Assembly: GCA_963666035.2 (NCBI GenBank)
Contig: CAXXJI010000003.1
Span: forward strand, 248,001-312,000
Length of the DNA stretch: 64,000 bases
Reading direction: 5' to 3'
Origin: CALMFG01 sp963666035
Lineage (GTDB): Bacteria > Bacillota > Clostridia > Christensenellales > CALMFG01
Below, piece after piece: positions 35,103-45,735 of this stretch. The translations under genes were made by a program, and so were the position numbers. Numbering within the stretch: the stretch's first letter is position 1; each line of letters begins with the position of its first letter. The notes below the pieces were generated by a model. That model was not told the origin of the DNA and made no database searches. It saw nothing but the letters and a program-made list of their open reading frames with translations.

Positions 35103-38100
35103 ATGCGTACTACTCGGGGAAGACAAAAAAGATATAGGAGCTGGATATGGCTGGCTGCCGGCAGTATCGTTGCCGTTAGTGCTGTATTTGGCTTTATTCT
35201 ATTCGCGGCCCCAATGATTGAATCGGTTGGTGTGGCAGCAACCCCGTTTATTCAACCCAAAGAGGAAAGTCTGGAGCTGGGAGAGCCGACGGCGATCACA
35301 ACCGAAATGAGTATGCCTCAGAATAAAAACCGTACAGATGCGTTGCCCGATTTCGTGAACTTTACCGAAGGTATCGATTATGCCTCAGGTGAGGTTTTGA
35401 TCAGTTTTGATGGTAGTTTTTGACAGCATAGCCCGACAGCATGGCGGACAAAGGTGCGAAGGATATCACCCTGATTTCGGATGGAATTGCATTGGTGGGG
35501 ACGCCCGAAGGGGGAGAGCGTTGAGAGTTTCACCAAAGCATTATACAGTGAAGATTACACCGTCAGCCCCAACTATACGCGCGGGCTGGAAGTGAGCGGG
35601 ACTGTGATGCTTCCTGCAGATAGTGGCATGGAAGGCTATGATCTTGATATGGCGCGTCCGAATGATACCTACGCATATGCTCAGTGGCATCTTAAAAGCA
35701 TCGGAGCATACACTGCCTGGGATTATACCGGCGGTGATTACGCCGGCGGGAACGGTGTGAAAGTGGCTATTATAGATACCGGTGTTTATTCTGCGCATCC
35801 CGATCTGGACGGGAATATTGCAACGGATGCAGTGACATACACATCAGGTGGCGAGAGTTATTCCGGGGTTTTCCCGCTTTCGGTGGTGGTGGATGATTAT
35901 GGCGTCAACACCGCCGAGGACGATAACGGGCACGGTACGCATGTGGCGGGAATCGTAGCGGCTGAAGCCAACAACAGCCGCTTTGTATCCGGCGTTGCTC
36001 CCGGCGCATCGCTGTATTGCATCGATGTATTCGGTTACCACAACGGCCAGTTTAATGCTTATACCAGCGATCTCATCCGCGCTATCGATGCGGCGATTGC
36101 GGCGAATGTGGACGTGATCAATATGTCGCTCGGCGGATATGGCAGTCCTTCGACCATTGAGGCGGCGAAAATCGGAGAAGCCGTGGATGCGGGTATTGTG
36201 GTGGTGGCGGCGGCAGGCAACAACAACACCAGCGCGTCCCATTACCCTTCCGACTATCCGGATGTGATTGCTGTGATTGCGACTGATTATAATAATAATA
36301 AAGCGACTTATTCGAACTATGGCAGTGCTAAAGATATTTCGGCGCCAGGCGGCGGCAATGTATCAAACGGTGTGATTCAGTCCTATATCTGGTCCACATA
36401 TATTGGACCGAACAATGTAGTTGGTATGTCGGGCACATCCATGGCGGCTCCTGTGGTTTCGGGCATTGTTGCCTTGATGCTGGATGAAGACAGCAGCCTT
36501 TCGGTCGATCAGGTGAAAAACCGCCTGTATGCGACAGCGGTGGATGTCGGGGCGGCAGGATACGATATCTATACTGGATACGGTGTGGCCAACGCTGAGA
36601 ACGCTTTTACCGGCGGCTCGGATTTTGTGATTGAAAACGGTGTGCTCACCGCCTATAAAGGCCGTTCGACCAGTGTTTATATTCCCGCCATCGTCACAGA
36701 GATTGGACCGCATGCGTTCAGCGGCAATATGTTTGTACAAAATGTCATCATGGGCGATCGCGTTGAGCGTATCGGTCAGATGGCTTTTGCAAATTGTGTG
36801 AACCTGAGTGGTGTCGTGCTTGGCGGAGGCCTTGTCAGTATCGGTGAACAAGCCTTTTACGGCTGTGCCATCCTGGTAGAAATCAATCTGCCAGCATCAC
36901 TGACCGAACTTGCCGCAGACGCGTTTAGGGGATGCACGGCGCTGGCCGCCGTCAATGTTTCGCCTGAAAACACTGTTTTCAGTTCGGGTTTGGGTGTACT
37001 GTATTCCAAAGATATTTCTCAGCTGATTATGTATCCGGAAGGCAGACTGGACAGCCACTTTGATATGCCCGAAGGCGTCGATGCGATAGCAGACTCGGCG
37101 GCTTACCACGCCGGATTTTCAACCATCGGATTCTCTGCGGGGCTTAAGTCTATCGGCGATCGTGCGTTTGAAAACAGTCAGATTTCCAGCGTCACCATTC
37201 CCGCTTCGGTGGAAGCGATAGGAGTCGCGCCGTTTGTCGGCAGCGCGCAGCTTTCAGCGATTTCGGTGGATCCGGGGAATGACGTCTACCGTTCTGTCGG
37301 CGGTGTGCTCTACAGCGCAGATGAAAAAACGCTGATCGAATACCCCGCCGGAATGATCGGCGTGGAAGTTGTGATTGCGGACGGCACAACCGCCCTGGCC
37401 GAGAGCGCGTTTGAAAACGTCTTAGGGATAAGCAGGGCCGTTCTGCCGGATTCAGTTGTATCATTGGGCGCATCGGCGTTTTCAGGTGCGGCCAATCTTT
37501 CAGAAATCCAATTGGGTGCGGGCGTTACCAATCTGCCCGAACGGGTCTTTGCCGGAACTGGGTTCACCCATCTTTCTTTGCCGGACACCGTCACCCAGAT
37601 TGGTGCGGAAGCGTTTGAAGGATGCGGCAGTTTAAGGCAGATTTTGTTAGAGAACAGCTTAACAAGCGCGGATGGAACCGCCTTTATCGGCACGGCTCCC
37701 GATTTTACGATTTATTGCTATCGTGATTCGTATGCACATACGTATGCCAGAACCTATGGCTATTCGTTTTCGTTGATGATTATCGGTGTGGCGGATGTGG
37801 TGCTGCAGCCAATGGAGAATCCTGTACTATATGGTGCGGAAGGGGTTCTGCTGTCTGCGCAGGCGACGGCGGAGACGGGGCATGAAACGGATACCGTCCC
37901 TGAGTATCGGTTCTTATATAAACTATCATCCAGCAGCGATTGGATTGCTCTGAATGCCGCATTTTCGACACGCGAGGCGGTTTACTTCAAACCTAAAGCC
38001 GAAGGCGAATATGATTTTAAGGTGGAAGTCAGAAATCAGGGCAGAACAACTGTAGATAGCGAGGATATGATATGGGGAGCTCTGCTGTTCGCGGGGGAAC

Positions 38101-41100
38101 ACGCCTGCGACATATGCCGAGATGAGTATCACAAGTGGCAGTGATACATTTCTGTCTGCCGAAATCATTCCGTTGACGCTCTCGGCCGCGGACGAAAATT
38201 ACGGACAGCCGCTGGAGTTCCAACTGCAATATTCTTACGACGGCAGAAAGTGGCGCACGACGCGGGATTGGACGAGGCTATCAGCCGTTTATTCCGAGCG
38301 CATTAGATACGGCGCAGGTGGATTTCGCTCTGCCGAATTTAAGTGAGAAGCATTATTACATTCGCGCCAATGTTCGAAGCGTGGGCAGAGCTGGCGTGGA
38401 TCAAAGTGATACGGTGGAAATTGATGCGTATACCGTGATGCCTTTGACAGGCGTTGCGCTGGATACATCTGCGGTTCAGCCAATTATTACGGATAGTGAT
38501 GGCATCATCCTTTCAGCGCAGGTTACAGAACGCGCAGGGTATGAGGGAGCCGCGGCGGAGTATATGTTCTACTACCGCACGCAAGGCAGCCCCAAATGGC
38601 GCAGATTCATTGGATGGACCTCCGAAAGCTCAGTCACGTTTATGCCGAAAACCGAAGACGTATATTATTTCCGTGTGGAGGCACGTGCACAAGGCCGGAA
38701 AAAAGCAGACGCTTATGATAACGATGATCAACACTTCACACTTTATTTCGAAGCTCAGCCGGTGACTGCGGTCAGCAATCTGTCTCCCGCCAAGAAGGAA
38801 TTTGTAGATAATCCGCTGGCGCTCTCGTTTGATGTCGCAGGCAATACGTCCGATGATGCGATGGAATACCGTGTCCCTCTATTCGACAAACGGAAGAAGT
38901 TTTAAGACCTTAAACGGCTTTGATTGGCAGCTTCTTAATACGGGCGGAAGTACCGCGACAATAGATATTGAACTGCCGGTTGCAACGCGGGATGTCATTT
39001 ATTACTTGAAGGTGGAAGCACGAACGCAGGGCCGAATAGGAACGGATGCTTTTGCGATAACGCAGGTAGAGAAATACATGGCCGCACCGCTGGAATCGCT
39101 GGACTTTTCGGCGGTGGGAGATAACACTGAGCAGCAGTTGGTTGGTGACGGCATCGTTCTTTCCGCCGATACAGCAGATGGTGCGCTTTATCGTTTCAGT
39201 TACCGCCAGCAGGGAACAAGCAAGTGGCGGGCGATTGGCAAAGGGTTTTCCCGGCGAGAGACAGACATGGTTTATGCCTAAAAAAGAAGGCATGTATGAG
39301 TTTATGGTGGAAGCAGTCGCGGCCGGCAGAAAAGGCGTAGATATTATCAGTGAATACGGATCGGCTGTTGGGCTTTACTTTGATAGATACCCGGCGGATG
39401 CGGTGGCGCTTTACGGCAGTGTGGAGGACGCTGGAGCGGACGGACAGGATATCAGCTATAGCGTTGCCTATCATCAGAATCAATATGATGAAGCGATTGA
39501 ACTTCAAGTGCAGTATTCGCTGAATGGGCGGAGCTTTGTAACCTTGCCGGGTTATGATTGGCAGGCACCGTCTCCGCAAAGCGGCTATGAGTATATTGTC
39601 AGCAGCTTACCGGCTTCCAGCAAAGATAGGCACTATTATGTCAGGACAAATGTGCGCACGGTCGGCAAGAAGCGGTGTGGATGTGTATGCCGAGTTTGAA
39701 ATTGATGTACACGCAGTGCAGCCGATGGATGCGATTTCGCTGATGATTGATGAGCCCGAAAAACAGATGTTTGACGGCGGATTTGCACTTTCCGCTCAGG
39801 CGACCCGCCACGGAGAAGCCGCAGCAGCAGAGTACTGTTTCTATTACCGCATTGTGGGATCCACACGCTGGAGCATCATTTCGCCCGGATGGACACCGGC
39901 AGGATCGGTAACATTTGTGCCAAAAGCCGAAGGGGAGTATGAATTTATGGCTGCGGCACGGGCTGAAGGCAGGCGGACGGCGGATGTTTCCGCAACAAGT
40001 GATATGGCCTTTGGTATCTATTTTACCGACCTGCCGGTAAACAGCGTGACGATGAACACCCCGAATACTGCAGATATGGCGGAAAGCGGCAGAGTGATTC
40101 TGACCGCCGCAGCAGAAGTAAACCCGGGAAGCGAAAGCTGGCGCGGAATACCGTTTCCTCTATCAAAAGATCGGAGCTAACAGTTGGAGTTATCTGGATA
40201 AAGTGTTCTCAGCAGAACCGGATGGTACAGGATACGCGGTGTTTATGCCGTCCTCGGAAGGAGAATATGCGTTTAAAGTACAGGCGCGTACGATGGGCAG
40301 AAACAAGGTGGATACAGAAAACGAACTGGATGATGCGGTTCAGGTATTTTTGGGCGCAGAGCCGACACAAGCTGTCAGCCTATCGATGCCCGAAAAGGTT
40401 TTGAATCATGAAGCGGTAACGGTCACTGCGACGGTAACGCCGCCGGAAGGTGAGACCAGTGAGTTTAGATTGATGGTTTCAAGCGATAACCGCACTTGGC
40501 AGGTGGTGGAAGGCTATGATTGGACAGCCTATATCGCACCGGTCAGCCTGGATTTACCGCTGCCCGAAGTGGTTGGCGACAGTCTATATTATATCCGTAT
40601 GGATGCGAGAACCGCGGGCTAGAATCGGAATGGATGTCAGTCAGACCAATACGCTGAAGCGATACGATCTTATGCCGATCGATTATGTGTCACTTTCGGT
40701 GGAAAAAACGGGAGATGCGTTTGTTACATTGGATGCCGCGCCGGACGTTGACCCGAACTATATAGAAACGATTCATGTTTATTACCAGTACTTTTATCAG
40801 AGGCTCGGTGAAAGCGGCTGGACGGCGTTCACTTCCTGGGTAAATGCGTCGTCCACCACCTTCACCCCGACCATCGCCGGTGAGTATGCATTTAGAGTGG
40901 AAGCGGTGAACCTGGGCCGAAATGGATATGACGCGTTCGCAGAGAATGCGGGCCTAAACGGTTACTATCTGGAGACAGCAGAAATGGCGCAAGTGCCTGT
41001 GCTGTCGGATGAGACGGAAGAAACGCTTGTACCCCAAAAGGGCGAGACTGAAGAGACAACACCAACACCGACGCTGAGTGGAACGCCAGACCCTGAGCCG

Positions 41101-41730
41101 GTTGAAACACTTGAAATTGATCCGACCCCATCGGCAGAACCAACGCCAGTACCGGAAACGGTGCCCGAAACGTCACCGAGCACAGAAGAAGCCGGTGCAT
41201 TAGAAATCACCAGTTTGGCTTTGGCGCAGAGCCGGGCGCTCAGCGATGTGACCGGAAAAGTGGTGACTGCGCAGGCTGTGATGGCGGAAAATGATATTGA
41301 GGATGCATATGGAGTGAAGACGGTTGAGATCGAAACGCGTGATATCAGTGATGCATTCGATCAAGGAGAAATGGTGATTATACAAACGTCCGAAGTCAGA
41401 TACGCTGTGTTGGAGGATATTGAACTGGATGGGGAAGGCCATGTTGCCGCGATGTGGGTAATAGATGAACAGGGCGAGAGCATCATCGGCGGGGCGGATG
41501 ATATTCTGTCGGCATGGTATTACATGATGGCGGAAGTGCCAGACAACACACCTGAACCCATGACCGAACCTGAACCGGCTGGCGATAATGATTCTTTAGA
41601 GCCCGAGCCCACAACCGCACCCGAACCTGAGCCGGAACCAACACCTGAGGTTGAGATTGCGCCAGAGCCTGAGGCGGAACCGGAGCCTGAGGCAACGCAG
41701 CCAAGCGAAGAACCGATTGTATCGGAATAA
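35103..41730 (+). pseudogene. Giant secreted S8 (subtilisin-like) protease with LRR and ten repeat modules, multiply frameshifted
   Basis: ATG 35103 (GAGG site) starts a signal sequence with helix SWIWLAAGSIVAVSAVFGF. After a propeptide comes the subtilase domain with Asp in VAIIDTG (35775), His in NGHGTHVAG (35931) and Ser in SGTSMAAP (36438). Next are BspA-type LRR_5 repeats (about 36650-37770), ten modules of about 100 residues (37790-40970), a Pro/Glu/Thr stalk, a 100-residue domain and a second EP-rich tail. No LPxTG signal is seen. The reading frame breaks near 35417, 35438, 35510, 38093, 38272, 38876, 39246, 39668, 40144 and 40618; each can be repaired by removing one base. Repaired, it is about 2,200 residues. 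The catalytic domain itself is intact. It is either a decaying gene or a badly sequenced one. Confidence 0.82.
37790..40970 (+). repeat. Ten tandem protein modules of two alternating types in the subtilase
   Basis: Ten modules of about 95-105 residues follow the LRR region. Type A has an EY.F.YR core, a KW or SW pair and ends PKAEGEYEFRVEARAQGR-like. Type B has a QYS.NGRSF core, GYDW, and ends YYIRANVRSVGR-like. Reading across the frameshifts the order is A-B-A-B-A-B-A-A-B-A. They look like Ig/Fn3-type beta sandwiches, which is inference. Nucleotide identity between copies is low, so they are old duplications. Confidence 0.75.
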
Positions 41731-41766
41731 GTGCCTGATTACATTGGATGGGGCAACTTAATATAG

Positions 41767-41803
41767 AAAAGCCTTTGGGTTCCCTCCCCCAAAGGCTTTT
41801 TGA
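41767..41803. terminator. Bidirectional terminator, subtilase / fetB
   Basis: AAAAGCCTTTGG and CCAAAGGCTTTT form a long stem between converging genes, with T-runs in both directions. Confidence 0.88.
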
Positions 41804-41811
41804 TTTTATGT

Positions 41812-42588
41812 TTAATTGTTCAACTGTAAGTCAGCGTTATAAAGCGTTTGACTACCGAAATACAGCGCCGTAAATGTGGTCAGTGCCACCGAGCCGCAGA
41901 TGGCCACCATGATGGCGATTTGGTACATGATGGCGGTCATAGGCAATGTGCCCGAAAGGATTTGACCGGTCATCATACCGGGCAGATAGATGATGCCGAG
42001 TCCCAGCATGGTATTCAGCGTGGGGAGCAGGGCAGTTTCCAGCGCCGTGTTGGCGAAGGGCAACAGAATTTCCTTGGGGTGTACACCCAGATTCAAAAGG
42101 GATTCGATCTCGCTGCGACGCTCTTTGATGTTATCACAAAAAGTTTTCAGACCGAGATTGATGCCGGTCATCGCATTACCCAAAATCATACCGGCAAGCG
42201 GGATGGTGTATTGCGGATTAAATAGACTTTGTCCCACCACGGCCATCACAAAGAAACAGAGCACAAACATGCCCGCCAGAACCAAAGACAGCGAGATAAT
42301 CCATTTGAATTTGCGGTTGAGGTGCTTCACCTTGGATAATACACGGTAGATGGCAAAAACCAGCATCGCGACAAGATAGATAACGGTGAAATACCAGCGC
42401 TGATTTTCGAAGATATAGGTCAGCACCCATCCGGCCAGCACCAGTTGAATGGTCATGCGGAAAGAAGCCCAGAACAAAAGCTTGCTCTGCTTGATCTTGG
42501 AGCGTTTCATGATGAATAAAACGATAATCAGCAAGAGATAGATGAGACTGAATTGCCAGATATTGAGCTTTACAGCACCTGCGTTCAT
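41812..42588 (-). CDS. fetB: ABC transporter permease, FetB (YbbM) family
   Basis: A 258-residue protein with about seven helices. The family motifs RMTIQLVLAGWVL near the N-terminus and LPGMMTGQILSGTLPMTAI in the second half are clear. FetAB in E. coli is linked to iron export and oxidative-stress resistance; the substrate here is not proven. Its ATG overlaps the fetA stop (ATGA). The frame is intact while the ATPase upstream is broken. Confidence 0.88.
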   Translation of the reverse strand: MNAGAVKLNIWQFSLIYLLLIIVLFIMKRSKIKQSKLLFWASFRMTIQLVLAGWVLTYIFENQRWYFTVIYLVAMLVFAIYRVLSKVKHLNRKFKWIISLSLVLAGMFVLCFFVMAVVGQSLFNPQYTIPLAGMILGNAMTGINLGLKTFCDNIKERRSEIESLLNLGVHPKEILLPFANTALETALLPTLNTMLGLGIIYLPGMMTGQILSGTLPMTAIMYQIAIMVAICGSVALTTFTALYFGSQTLYNADLQLNN

Positions 42589-43205
42589 GAGAGCCTCACA
42601 ATCTGCCGCGCGAACAGGCTGACGATGTTGGCATCGTGGCTGATGGTGACACAGGAGATTTTGTTCTCCTCGCAGAAGTTGAAAATCTGCGCCATCACAT
42701 CCACCGCGCTTTCTTTATCCAGTGCGGCGGTGGGTTCATCCAAAAGCAGTACATCCGGCTTAAACGAAACATAGATAGCGAGGTATACCCGTTGGCGTTC
42801 CCCGCCGCTCAATGGTGCGCGCGGCATGATCCAGCCCAAAATTGGCATTGGTCAGCGAAAGACAGGCTTCGATCTCATCGTCTGACGGCGTTTTCTTCTG
42901 GACAGCTTCATAGTATTTTATAAAATTGCCGCGAATGGTATCATCAAACAAAAAGACCTGCTGGGCGACCAGAAGCACCTGTTTTCGGATATCCAGCGGC
43001 GGAAGGCCTGAAATATCATCACCGCGATACAGGATGCGTCCCTCTGCGGGGGGAAAGCGTGCGGTTTGAACATCTTAAAAAGCGTGCTTTTGCCCGAGCC
43101 GTTTTTGCCCACCACAAAGGCGGGGATGTTCGGCTGAATTTGAATATCTGGGAAAGAAATGATGTCCTTAAAGCGGACATTTTCGGTTGAGAAAATCGGG
43201 TTCAA
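42585..43205 (-). pseudogene. fetA: ABC transporter ATP-binding protein, FetA (YbbL) type, frameshifted
   Basis: Three frames together spell a FetA-type ATPase: Walker A in GKNGSGKSTLFKMF, Q-loop region LLVAQQVFLFDDTI, signature LSGGERQRVYLAI, Walker B DVLLLDEPTAALD and the H-loop SHD. The first break is at 43065-43067, where one A (minus strand) seems missing; the second is near 42813, where one base seems extra. Repaired, it has about 206 residues. TTG 43205 follows AGAGGA by 7 bases. As written, the transporter would lack a working ATPase. Confidence 0.8.
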
Positions 43206-43412
43206 TGGCTTGTCCTCTTATCATCAATATTTATTAATTATCATAACACAGATTTTGGTTTTTTCGATAACAGGATATTGAGAAATTCTTGTTTTGTTCG
43301 TATCAATGCCATTGGTGAAAAGATAATGATACTCGCCTTTTTAAAGAAATATGGTATAATAAGGTATCAAAAGAAAAGTGTCATAAAGGGTGATCTTAAT
43401 AAAGAGTGAGAA

Positions 43413-44100
43413 ATGAGTATGAAACGTTTTTGGATGATGATACTGGTGTTGAGCTTGCTGGCCGCGTTTTCGGCTTGCGGACAGGTGGGGCTTGCGGACG
43501 CCGCCGCCACCGGTCAACCCCTATGAGGAACGCATTGCCGAGCTGGAGCAGGAGCTTGAGCAGATGCAACAGGATATGGACGTCAATGTGGAGCAGGATC
43601 TGGCGCCGAATGAGGTGATGACCCCCACACCGGCACCCACGCCTTCGGCTGAGCCCACCAAGCCGCCCATCGACAACCCGCAGATGTACAACAGTTTTGC
43701 GCACATGGTTTCCTTCGACCCGGCAACCGGCTATGCCGAATTTGATTACTTTGAAGCGCTCTATGGGGACGAAGCTATTGATGCGCTGGTGAAGTATGAG
43801 GGCTACGACGAAGTGGATGCGCAGGCCGAAGTGATGAACTGGGAAGAAGGCGCATTCTACGAAAAGAACACGGACAAGCAGCTGCGGACCATTGATCTTT
43901 CCGCGGTGGATGTCCGGCTGATTATTAAACCGGACGGAACGCTGATCGGAGATATCGGTAATCCGCCGAAAGCCGATTTAGCAAGGCTGACGACGATCTA
44001 CAACGCGAAGCATGCCTATTTATTTGATGTCTTTTTCTACTGGATTACGGTCAACGATCAGGGAAAAGTTACCAAGGTGGAGCAGGTCTATCGGCCATAG
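43413..44100 (+). pseudogene. Putative lipoprotein with coiled coil and Pro/Thr linker, single-base frameshift
   Basis: The N-terminus, MSMKRFWMMILVLSLLAAFS then AC, is a lipoprotein-type signal with Cys near residue 22. One extra base between 43479 and 43498 (for example in the GTGGGG run) breaks the frame. The rest, PPPPVNPYEERIAELEQELE and onward to 44100, continues in the next frame. It contains a short coiled coil (IAELEQELEQMQQDM), a TPTPAPTPSAEP linker and a C-terminal domain of about 130 residues that I do not recognise. A TATAAT box lies at 43355-43360. The linker resembles the stalk of the subtilase. Confidence 0.7.
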
Positions 44101-44116
44101 AACAATACTAAACATA

Positions 44117-44147
44117 CGGGGCAGTCAATCACGGCTGTCCTTTTTTT
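44117..44147 (+). terminator. Terminator after the lipoprotein gene
   Basis: GGGCAG and CTGTCC (one G-T pair) form a short stem followed by a T-run. Confidence 0.65.
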
Positions 44148-44161
44148 AATCGAAAGAGAAC

Positions 44162-44223
44162 TTGACAAAGGATTGATGATGACGTATGATGTGACCATAA
44201 GGTCATATGACCTGATGGTCACA
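44162..44223 (+). promoter_or_regulatory. Promoter and double TetR operator of the ABC exporter operon
   Basis: TTGACA (44162-44167) and TATGAT (44185-44190) with a 17-base spacer form a near-consensus promoter. A 34-base near-perfect palindrome (44190-44223) starts at the last base of the -10 box. It is made of two GACC-N4-GGTC sites, GACCATAAGGTC and GACCTGATGGTC, joined by ATAT. It covers the transcription start, so binding by the TetR protein encoded next would block the operon. Confidence 0.85.
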
Positions 44224-44240
44224 TCACAGAAAAGAGAATT

Positions 44241-44888
44241 ATGCCAAAAGAAACGTTTATGAATTTGCCGCCGGAAAAGCGGGAATTGATTGAAAATATC
44301 GCTGTCGATGAATTTGCCGAATACGGTTATGATTTGGCTTCGGTCAACCGTATCGTCACGGCGGCGGGCATTGCCAAGGGGAGTTTTTATCAGTATTTTG
44401 AGGATAAAAAAGACCTTTTTATGTTTTTAATCAATAGTATTGCAGAGAAAAAAATAGACTATCTTTCTCCGATCGCGTTTGATCCAAACGCCCATGATTT
44501 TTTCACGCTGCTTCGGGAATTGTATATTTCGGGTATCCGGTTTGCTTTAGAAAATCCAAAACGTGCGAAAATCGGGGAATGGCTGATGAAAAATTCGGGA
44601 CACGAGATTTTTACAGAGTTGCTTGAGGGTTCATCCGACACGGCCAGCGAGTTTTATGTGGCGATGTTAAGGTCGGCAGAAGCAAAAGGTGAAATCCGGA
44701 AGGGGTTGGATTTGGTGTATTTAAGCGATATGTTAACCCGCTTGAGTGTTTCGATGGTCAATTATGTATATAGCAAAACCGGAACAGCATTTATGAACGA
44801 TGAGGAAATCATGCTGAAATATGTCGATGAGATGATTGATTTAATTAAATTTGGGATAAATAACCAAGGAGGTCAGAAAGATGATTAA
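44241..44888 (+). CDS. TetR/AcrR-family repressor of an ABC exporter
   Basis: A 215-residue regulator with the TetR HTH: SVNRIVTAAGIAKGSFYQYF followed by EDKKDLF (about residues 32-58). The opening PKETFMNLPPEKRELIENIA is common in TetR genes ahead of ABC-2 exporters. It overlaps the ATPase gene by 8 bases and lies 17 bases downstream of the double operator, so it very probably represses its own operon until an effector binds. The effector is unknown. Confidence 0.9.
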   Translation: MPKETFMNLPPEKRELIENIAVDEFAEYGYDLASVNRIVTAAGIAKGSFYQYFEDKKDLFMFLINSIAEKKIDYLSPIAFDPNAHDFFTLLRELYISGIRFALENPKRAKIGEWLMKNSGHEIFTELLEGSSDTASEFYVAMLRSAEAKGEIRKGLDLVYLSDMLTRLSVSMVNYVYSKTGTAFMNDEEIMLKYVDEMIDLIKFGINNQGGQKDD

Positions 44889-45735
44889 AGTGGAAGGGCT
44901 GTATCATTCCTACAACAGAGACGGACATTATGCCGTAAAGGATGCAAGCTTTGAAGTGCCCAAAGGTGAGGTCTTCGGATTTTTGGGGCCATCCGGTGCG
45001 GGCAAATCCACCACACAGGGTATTTTGACCGGGCTTCTGCGCCTGCAGCAAGGCAAGGTGAATGTGGCCGGTTATGACGTCAAGGAGATCAAGCGGAATA
45101 TGTTCAACAAGATCGGCATGTCGTTTGAACAATCCAACGTCTACAGTGCACTGACAGCCAAGGAGAACTTGCGGTTTTACAGCAAGCTGTTTGATGTGCC
45201 TACGCGGGATCCTGACGAGCTATTAAAGCTGGTGGGTATCAACGATGTGGCCGACAAAAAAGCGGGCGAGTTTTCCAAAGGCATGAAGCATCGCTTGACT
45301 TTTGCGAGAAGCATGCTTAATAATCCCGAACTTTGGTTTTTGGATGAACCGACCACCGGCCTGGATCCGGCGATTGCCGCCGAGATCAAGAACATCATCC
45401 GGGACAAAAACAACGAAGGTGTGACGATTTTCTTAACTACGCACAACATGTATATTGCGGACGAACTCTGCGATCGTGTGGCGTTTATCGTAGACGGCGA
45501 GATTAAGCTTATCGATTCGCCCAAAAATTTAAAACTGCAATACGGGCAGAATCTCGTGGATGTGGAGTACGGCGACGGAAAGGGCCTTAAAAAAGAGACG
45601 TTTTCTACCGTGGACGAAAAGGACATCAAAAAGCTGCAGGAACTGATCGGCAAAAAGCACATTGCTACCATGCACACCAAAGAAGCCACGTTGGAGGAGA
45701 TATTTATCAAGGTGACAGGAAGGGAGCTGGTTTAG
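44881..45735 (+). CDS. ABC transporter ATP-binding protein (ABC-2 exporter type)
   Basis: A 284-residue ATPase: Walker A GPSGAGKSTT (about 38), signature region GEFSKGMKHRLTFARSML (LSGGQ replaced by FSKGM, common in this class), Walker B LWFLDEPTTGLDP and H-loop TTHNM. The C-terminal extension of about 60 residues is typical of drug or antibiotic exporters. An AAGGAGG site lies within the TetR end. The two permease genes follow at once. Confidence 0.92.
   Translation: MIKVEGLYHSYNRDGHYAVKDASFEVPKGEVFGFLGPSGAGKSTTQGILTGLLRLQQGKVNVAGYDVKEIKRNMFNKIGMSFEQSNVYSALTAKENLRFYSKLFDVPTRDPDELLKLVGINDVADKKAGEFSKGMKHRLTFARSMLNNPELWFLDEPTTGLDPAIAAEIKNIIRDKNNEGVTIFLTTHNMYIADELCDRVAFIVDGEIKLIDSPKNLKLQYGQNLVDVEYGDGKGLKKETFSTVDEKDIKKLQELIGKKHIATMHTKEATLEEIFIKVTGRELV

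Noticed and set aside
37790..40970. Subtilase repeats as a CRISPR array or DNA satellite
   Set aside because: The repetition is at protein level with low DNA identity and about 300-base units inside a coding gene.
41560..41730. C-terminal cell-wall anchor in the subtilase
   Set aside because: The tail is EP-rich and ends without LPxTG, hydrophobic segment or basic tail.
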